Assembly: GCA_951800145.1 (NCBI GenBank)
Contig: CATOJE010000024.1
Location: 1-47,593 of the forward strand
Source of the DNA: an uncultured Lachnospiraceae bacterium
Lineage (GTDB): Bacteria > Bacillota > Clostridia > Lachnospirales > Lachnospiraceae
Length of the DNA stretch: 47,593 nucleotides
Direction of reading: 5' to 3'
The notes beneath the pieces were generated by a model. The model ran no database searches and was not told the origin of the DNA. It saw nothing but the letters and a program-made list of their open reading frames with translations. Shown in pieces: positions 45,948 to 47,593 of this stretch. Position numbers and translations under genes: made by a program. The stretch's first letter is position 1. Every line of letters starts with the position of its first letter.

Positions 45948-47288
45948 TTAGGCTGCCCTATAGATAAAGTATCGCGGCTTACGGAAATGGGCTGTCTGTA
46001 GCCTTGGGAATTGGCGTTCCTTCCGTATGGGGATCCGTTCTTTTTGCAACAGGAGCATCACATGGTACTGGTCTTTCTCCGTGGTCAGACGGAGAAAGAC
46101 TCTACAAATATGTGCAGCCATAGTGAAATTCACTTTGTACTCATGTTTTGTTTCTTTCTTTTCGATGACGGCACGGTTGACCAGCATTTCCGTTATGTTA
46201 TAGGCAATAAGGTTTGCCCATATTTCCTGTTTGATATACTCTGGCTTGAACGAATGGTAGTTGCTCAGGCCAATCGTATATTTCAGTTTGCGGAACGAGG
46301 ATTCAATGGACCACCTCCTGTGATAGAGAGCTTTGAGCCTCTCGGGAGGAAATTCTTCCCTTGGGAGATTCGTCACAACACATTCGTAGGAATCCTCTCC
46401 GATGGGGAACCTGGCGATACGGAAAGCAAGCGTATAGGTGTCAAGGGAGCCATATTCGATAAAATCAAAGGCGGACGCCTGGTCAACGAAACGCCGGTAG
46501 GTTCCCGGGAGAACAGAAATTTTCCTGGAATGGCTCCGCGTCAGAGTGACGGACACGTCAATATCAAAAGATTCCGTTTCCGGGAATTCGAAATTTCTGA
46601 CCAGGCCTTTGGAATGGATATCCTTTGTGCGAAAGAGGAAATACTGCCCCTGTTCCACCACATGTGCCATGTTGTTGTAGGAGCAATAACCCCTGTCGCC
46701 TATGTAGACATTCTTCCTGCCGGGGAGCGTCCCATGCCGGTCCACAATGTCGCAGAATGCGCCAAATTCATTTTTTTCATGCACGGGCTGAAGGATCGCA
46801 TCCGTATAGATGTGTGCATCCAGGTCGAAAAAAGCATTGATATGGATGCTGTAAACGCCGCTGGCGGAGTGGCCGGGCGAGCAGAAATACTCCGGGGGAG
46901 CCAGTTTCGGGCTGCTGAAAAAGGTGGTCGTGGAGCCGTCAGCGGCCAGATAGCGGTATCCATCGTCTGTGGCGGGAAAGCCGGCCAGCCTGCTGATGGA
47001 ATCGTTAAAGCCCGCAAGGACGGCTTCCAGCGCTTCGGGCTTGAGTTTGGCCCGCTGCTGGTTCAGTGCGGGAAGGGAAGGCATTTTCTGATCCAGTCCC
47101 CAAAAGTCCAGCATCTCCACTCTGGCAGAAGAAGATCCTTTGGAGACAAGAAATGAAATAAGAGTGCCGGGTGGAATTTTCCGCTGTCGGGTGAAATCCT
47201 TTTTCGGATCGACAGCAAACCGTTTTGGATTTGCAATAACGGAATTCACAGCAGATAAAAAAGCATTTTTGATTTGGTTGTGCGGCAT
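45948..47288 (-). CDS. IS4-family DDE transposase
   Basis: A 446-aa RNase-H-fold transposase. The catalytic acids appear to be Asp117 (YLAADGST), Asp198 (VYIGDRGY) and Glu329 in YHRRWSIESSFRKLK, which is the IS4 Y-R...E...K signature. The gene is intact with no frameshift and starts at ATG 47288 with AAGGAGG upstream. A 15-bp hairpin in the mRNA leader (47338-47383) lies about 50 bases upstream of the start. A long open frame on the opposite strand (46011-47156) is a codon shadow. Confidence 0.9.
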   Translation of the reverse strand: MPHNQIKNAFLSAVNSVIANPKRFAVDPKKDFTRQRKIPPGTLISFLVSKGSSSARVEMLDFWGLDQKMPSLPALNQQRAKLKPEALEAVLAGFNDSISRLAGFPATDDGYRYLAADGSTTTFFSSPKLAPPEYFCSPGHSASGVYSIHINAFFDLDAHIYTDAILQPVHEKNEFGAFCDIVDRHGTLPGRKNVYIGDRGYCSYNNMAHVVEQGQYFLFRTKDIHSKGLVRNFEFPETESFDIDVSVTLTRSHSRKISVLPGTYRRFVDQASAFDFIEYGSLDTYTLAFRIARFPIGEDSYECVVTNLPREEFPPERLKALYHRRWSIESSFRKLKYTIGLSNYHSFKPEYIKQEIWANLIAYNITEMLVNRAVIEKKETKHEYKVNFTMAAHICRVFLRLTTEKDQYHVMLLLQKERIPIRKERQFPRLQTAHFRKPRYFIYRAA

Positions 47289-47337
47289 ATGGTATGTACC
47301 TCCTTGGATAAAGAATGTTGAAATGTCCTAATCCAAG

Positions 47338-47383
47338 GGCCGCTCTCGCTACCTCTTAAATTCAATCAGTAGCGAGAGCGGCC
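47338..47383 (-). promoter_or_regulatory. leader hairpin of the transposase mRNA
   Basis: GGCCGCTCTCGCTAC (47338-47352) and GTAGCGAGAGCGGCC (47369-47383) form a perfect 15-bp stem with a 16-base loop. It may limit readthrough from outside or modulate transposase translation. Confidence 0.55.
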
Positions 47384-47424
47384 GCACATTCCAGAGAATT
47401 TGTCAACCTCTTTTTTAAATATAA

Positions 47425-47460
47425 AAATGGTTAGACCCCACAAAAAGAATCTAACCATTT
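47425..47460. repeat. subterminal hairpin of the IS
   Basis: AAATGGTTAGA (47425-47435) and TCTAACCATTT (47450-47460), 31 bases inside the right IS end. The neighbouring element has the same GGTTAGA/TCTAACC stem at 47525-47552. Confidence 0.65.
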
Positions 47461-47501
47461 CAGGCGGTTCATTATTAACTTAATGACATTGCCCCGTGAA
47501 C

Positions 47502-47593
47502 CAATGTCAGTTAGTTAAGAACCAGGTTAGATTCCGCTATAGGGGTCTAACCTAAATTTTATAAAAATATCCCAAAAGGGGTTGACAAAAACA
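47502..47593 (+). mobile_element. start of a second, related IS (runs off the window)
   Basis: Directly after the 10-bp duplication, CAATGTCAGTTAGTTA begins like the first IS's transposase-side end (CAATGTCATTAAGTTA). It is followed by an AGGTTAGA/TCTAACCT hairpin (47524-47553) and TTGACA at 47582, the same order and spacing as in the first IS (TTGACA 85 bases from its end, here 80). The rest differs. I infer a diverged element in the opposite orientation, with its transposase on the plus strand beyond the window. Confidence 0.6.

Larger units (their letters stand above)
45778..47491 (-). mobile_element. IS4-family insertion sequence (1714 bp)
   Basis: The terminal inverted repeats are CAATGTCATTAAGTTA at 45778-45793 and its reverse complement at 47476-47491, perfect over 16 bases. 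CCCCGTGAAC directly flanks both ends (45768-45777 and 47492-47501), a 10-bp target duplication of the size made by IS4-family elements. One transposase gene lies on the minus strand. 170 bases lie between the left end and the stop codon, and 203 between the right end and the start. Confidence 0.85.

Noticed and set aside
46011..47156. 381-codon open frame on the plus strand across the transposase gene
   Set aside because: It mirrors the transposase codons on the opposite strand and has no ribosome site or recognisable domain.

Overview
The window looks like chromosome of a spore-forming, moderately GC-rich Firmicute, most likely a Lachnospiraceae (Clostridium cluster XIVa) member. The grounds are the sporulation sigma factor SigG, a YlmC/YmxH sporulation protein, TTG/GTG starts with strong AGGAGG sites, type III pantothenate kinase, and gene neighbourhoods typical of that family (ilvD-ilvB, serC-serA-DUF1015, mreB-recD2-comFC). 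Family names rest on protein motifs recognised by eye; no search was run.

Layout. 230-7419 (+): amino-acid synthesis, with ilvD, ilvB, serC, serA and a DUF1015 gene. 7488-8525: a CmpB-like membrane/coiled-coil protein. 8526-9377: an 852-base gap holding two tandem copies of a structured RNA-like element, then mreB-recD2-comFC (9378-13505). 13502-15059: an ATPase gene remnant, a GntR regulator and aroK. 15105-19465 (-): sigG, a membrane GHKL histidine kinase, an Hpt protein and a REC/HD-GYP response regulator. 19654-22811 (+): an ABC-F ATPase and an AT-rich YhcG-type nuclease gene. coaX (-) and coaBC (+) are divergent. prfC, a PepV-like dipeptidase, a fructokinase, ylmC, nrdR, yqeG, aroD, efp, argS and a large SWIM/SNF2 helicase follow (25058-37592, all +). 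37589-38043 holds two broken-gene fragments. lacZ (38437-41871) precedes an AT-rich RloA/RloB (AbiL-like) defence pair, which is coupled by an ATGA overlap to a phosphopantetheinyl transferase gene. 44994-45545 (-) is a DinJ/YafQ toxin-antitoxin pair. The right end is an IS4-family insertion sequence abutting a second, related one that runs off the window.

Two patterns run across the genes. First, six palindromic MITE-like elements (A 6095, E 9297, F 29524, B 31460, C 38317, D 45633) share related 11-17 bp terminal inverted repeats. A and B are each flanked by their own perfect 8-bp direct repeats and F by a 7/8 repeat. The longer copies keep the same set of hairpins while the stem sequences change in a compensated way, and four of the six end 27-42 bases before a start codon. 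Second, two diverged copies (about 230 and 290 nt) of a structured element lie in tandem at 8567-8793 and 8828-9117, with identical sequence blocks, a covarying hairpin and complementary ends.

Best candidates for something undescribed are the tandem RNA-like element, the MITE family with conserved hairpins, the two IS elements stacked in the arm of one MITE, and the rloA-rloB-PPTase gene order.
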